Shown one piece after another: positions 23,988 to 25,646 of a stretch of DNA of 25,646 nt (positions are counted from its first letter, which is position 1; every line of letters starts with the position of its first letter). The position numbers and the translations under genes are program-made. Source of the DNA: JAPLKX01 sp035530195 (lineage in GTDB: Bacteria > Hydrogenedentota > Hydrogenedentia > Hydrogenedentales > SLHB01); the NCBI GenBank assembly GCA_035530195.1, contig DATKVG010000021.1, positions 1-25,646 on the forward strand, in the 5' to 3' direction. The notes under the pieces are model-generated. The model was not told where the DNA came from, ran no database searches, and saw nothing but the letters and a program-made list of their open reading frames with translations.

Positions 23988-25205
23988 CTATTCCACCGTC
24001 TGGTGTTCGGAACTCACCGCTTGGCCTTTTTCGTCGAACACGTTGACGTAATAGACGGTGACGCCTTCAGGGATCTGCGCTGTCACGATTCCGGTTTGCC
24101 TGTCGATCGTAGCCGAGGCGGTTTCCCAGAGCCGGTCTTGCCACTTACCGATTTGTTTGGTGAACGTGAGTTCGGCTTTGGCAACGGGTTCGTGGCTTTT
24201 AAACTTAACCCAGGCCCGGTTGCCGTCACGGCCCTGCTCGATGATGGCGGGAAGCGGCGGGCCATTGTTCAGGATGGAATCGGCGAACGTGTGGATCTCT
24301 TCGGGATTCTCGCCGGCGGGGCCGTGTCCGTGAGGCATCCTGACGCGTATGCAGAGGGTGCGCGGGTCGGCAGGGAGCCGGTAGGACTTCTGGAGCGAGT
24401 CCATGGGGTACGCGAAATCGTTGGTGCCCGTCACCCACAGTATCGGCATCTGCGCCCGCGGCAAGTAGACCGACGGGTCCCATCGGCGTAACCAATCCGC
24501 GGCGGTTTCAGTGGTCATCTTGCTGAAGTTGTCGAGCCAGGCCGAGTTTTCGCCGAGGTATCCGCAACCGTACACCGGCGCGGCCAGCTTGAACCGCGGA
24601 TCGACCCCGGCGGTAATGCACGTGAGGTAGCCGCCCCACGAGATGCCCGTGATGCCCGTCCGGTCCGCGTCAACCTCGGGAAATGACCGGATCAGCGAGT
24701 GGGCGAGCAGGATGTCCGCGACGGCCTGATACGTCCATTGGTCGGCGGGCGGCTCGTCAGTTTGCTCGAACCCGCCCCAGCCCGCGGGTCCACCCATCTC
24801 GTGGCGTTCCCAATGGCCGTACGTGCCGCGCGGAACGCACCCACAAGTGTCCATGGCGATAGCGGCATAACCCCGTTCGTTCCACAGCCGCACCCAGTTC
24901 GCGAACGCCGTGCCCCCGCCGCCGTGTACCAGCACCATGGCCGGGTGTCTCGCGCCGCCGACTACCGGCGCGCCGTCGGCCGGGACCCCGTACCAGGCGA
25001 ACACCCGCGTCGGTTTGCCCCCGCACGGCACGCCGTCGTAGAACAACGCCTTCACGCCCTCCTCCTCGAACCCGGGCGCAGCATACGTAGCTGGCGCGTT
25101 GCCCAGGGCATCGAGGTCCCACGGCAGCGCGGTAGGTTCCGCGGCGCGAGCGGCGAAACACAAGAAGATGACAGCGAAATAAGCGTAGAAGCGGTGGCAG
25201 CACAT
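23988..25205 (-). CDS. Exported alpha/beta hydrolase (acetyl xylan esterase/peptidase-like)
   Basis: This 405-residue protein has a signal peptide (MCCHRFYAYFAVIFLCFAARAAEP) and an alpha/beta hydrolase core. The oxyanion region is VLVHGGGGTAF. The nucleophile is Ser189 in GISWGG, the acid probably Asp263 (GTNDFAYP), and the base His292 or His294 (PHGHGP). A beta-rich tail follows from about residue 315 (KFKSHEPVAKAELTF, GVTVYYVNVFDEKG). The family covers carbohydrate esterases and prolyl peptidases; which applies cannot be told. ATG 25205 is chosen because GGAGGAG sits about 9 bases upstream and the signal peptide begins there; a longer reading to 25277 is rejected. Together with the DUF2961 protein it suggests breakdown of extracellular polysaccharide. 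Confidence 0.88.
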   Translation of the reverse strand: MCCHRFYAYFAVIFLCFAARAAEPTALPWDLDALGNAPATYAAPGFEEEGVKALFYDGVPCGGKPTRVFAWYGVPADGAPVVGGARHPAMVLVHGGGGTAFANWVRLWNERGYAAIAMDTCGCVPRGTYGHWERHEMGGPAGWGGFEQTDEPPADQWTYQAVADILLAHSLIRSFPEVDADRTGITGISWGGYLTCITAGVDPRFKLAAPVYGCGYLGENSAWLDNFSKMTTETAADWLRRWDPSVYLPRAQMPILWVTGTNDFAYPMDSLQKSYRLPADPRTLCIRVRMPHGHGPAGENPEEIHTFADSILNNGPPLPAIIEQGRDGNRAWVKFKSHEPVAKAELTFTKQIGKWQDRLWETASATIDRQTGIVTAQIPEGVTVYYVNVFDEKGQAVSSEHQTVE

Positions 25206-25570
25206 CTTTGGGAACTCCTCCCGCGGCATTATACGGCAAAGTAGGTCCGAAATGATTTGACCCAGAAACGCTGCCAATTTCGCCTGGCGTCGCGCTTGTA
25301 GAAAAGGATTTTCCCGCTCTTTTTATCCGATACTATCCGCACCTTTCACCTCCGGGCACCTTCATTCTGTCAAGCAATTCCCCCTTGTTCCACAAATCTT
25401 GACCAGATTCCCCCCTTTTTCCGACCCCAAAAAGTGCACCAACTCGGGCTATATAAAACAGAGGCATATGAAAGGGTCGAGACAATGAAAGAGGCCGGCA
25501 ATTCGCCCACCGCGTTGCTGCCCCAGTGCGTTGCTCCCCAAACATCCTACATTCTCAACAGGAAACCAAC
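25206..25570 (+). other. Intergenic region, no supported gene
   Basis: Holds an AT-rich TATATAAAA (25450-25458) that could be a -10 element, without a good -35. Tiny ORFs starting at 25468 (MKGSRQ) and 25485 (29 codons) overlap each other, and the second overlaps the gene at 25571, by ATGA. They could be leader peptides, or chance. Confidence 0.35.
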
Positions 25571-25646
25571 ATGACTACACATTCAAGACGCTGGAAAGCG
25601 TTGGAAATACGCGCCGCGGAATCGCTTGGCGGCGAACGCGTGACGA
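25571..25646 (+). CDS. Start of an unfinished gene, function unknown
   Basis: ATG 25571 with AGGAAA about 7 bases upstream opens a frame that stays open to the window end (25 codons). The residues are MTTHSRRWKALEIRAAESLG and then GERVT. A basic N-terminus with RWKALE...LGG resembles the start of some small nuclease-like or phage-associated proteins, but so little is visible that no family can be assigned. Confidence 0.4.
   Translation, partial: MTTHSRRWKALEIRAAESLGGERVT

Overview
The window comes from a fairly GC-rich bacterial chromosome with accessory-style gene content. The most informative taxonomic clue is a type II prepilin-like protein with an N-terminal GFTLIELLVVIAIIGILAA-type segment and a C-terminal H-x(n)-DG element. 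With it sit a DUF2961/GH172-type secreted protein, a secreted alpha/beta hydrolase, a fused membrane/spermidine-synthase-like protein and heptamer/nonamer intergenic repeats. Together these suggest a Planctomycetes/Lentisphaerae/Hydrogenedentes-like lineage. This is inference; no rRNA, tRNA or phylogenetic marker is present to settle it. No CRISPR array, tRNA, rRNA, transposase or phage module was found.

Layout. 1-286: partial tandem repeat of about 65 bp. 287-2457: glycosyltransferase plus a membrane-anchored helical-repeat protein. 2660-4244: compact operon of ECF sigma factor, zinc-finger anti-sigma factor and a small exported protein. 4245-6888 (minus): XylR_N/V4R AAA+ regulator followed by a calcineurin-like phosphoesterase. 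7179-9109: overlapping MEMO1-like and Nif3-like genes. 9126-9192: a long perfect inverted repeat. 9282-11221: glycogen synthase overlapping tsaE. 11222-11843: a gene-poor, partly AT-rich gap holding a textbook sigma-54 promoter, a pair of upstream sites and an intrinsic terminator. 11844-12713: exported glycerophosphodiester phosphodiesterase. 12786-15208 (minus): fused MFS/spermidine-synthase-like protein, TspO and a previously uncalled 49-residue membrane peptide. 15483-16370: cysteine synthase. 16849-17781: prepilin-like protein with its own sigma-70 promoter and terminator. 18120-20216 (minus): DUF2961 protein, divergent from a 1036-residue soluble hybrid histidine kinase (20403-23513). 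23616-25205 (minus): small membrane protein and exported alpha/beta hydrolase. 25571 onward: the start of an unfinished gene.

The two observations most worth following are linked by sigma-54. First, the AAA+ regulator at 5194-6888 keeps the fold of a sigma-54 activator but has lost the GAFTGA loop, the Walker B aspartate and both arginine fingers, so it probably no longer activates sigma-54 in the normal way. Second, the gap at 11290-11690 looks like a complete sigma-54-controlled transcription unit of about 250 nt with no convincing protein, hence a candidate regulatory RNA. Whether the two are connected cannot be told from sequence.

Other patterns: the sign of the GC skew flips between neighbouring same-strand genes; two convergent genes have abutting stop codons; several gene pairs overlap by ATGA/GTGA, indicating translational coupling.
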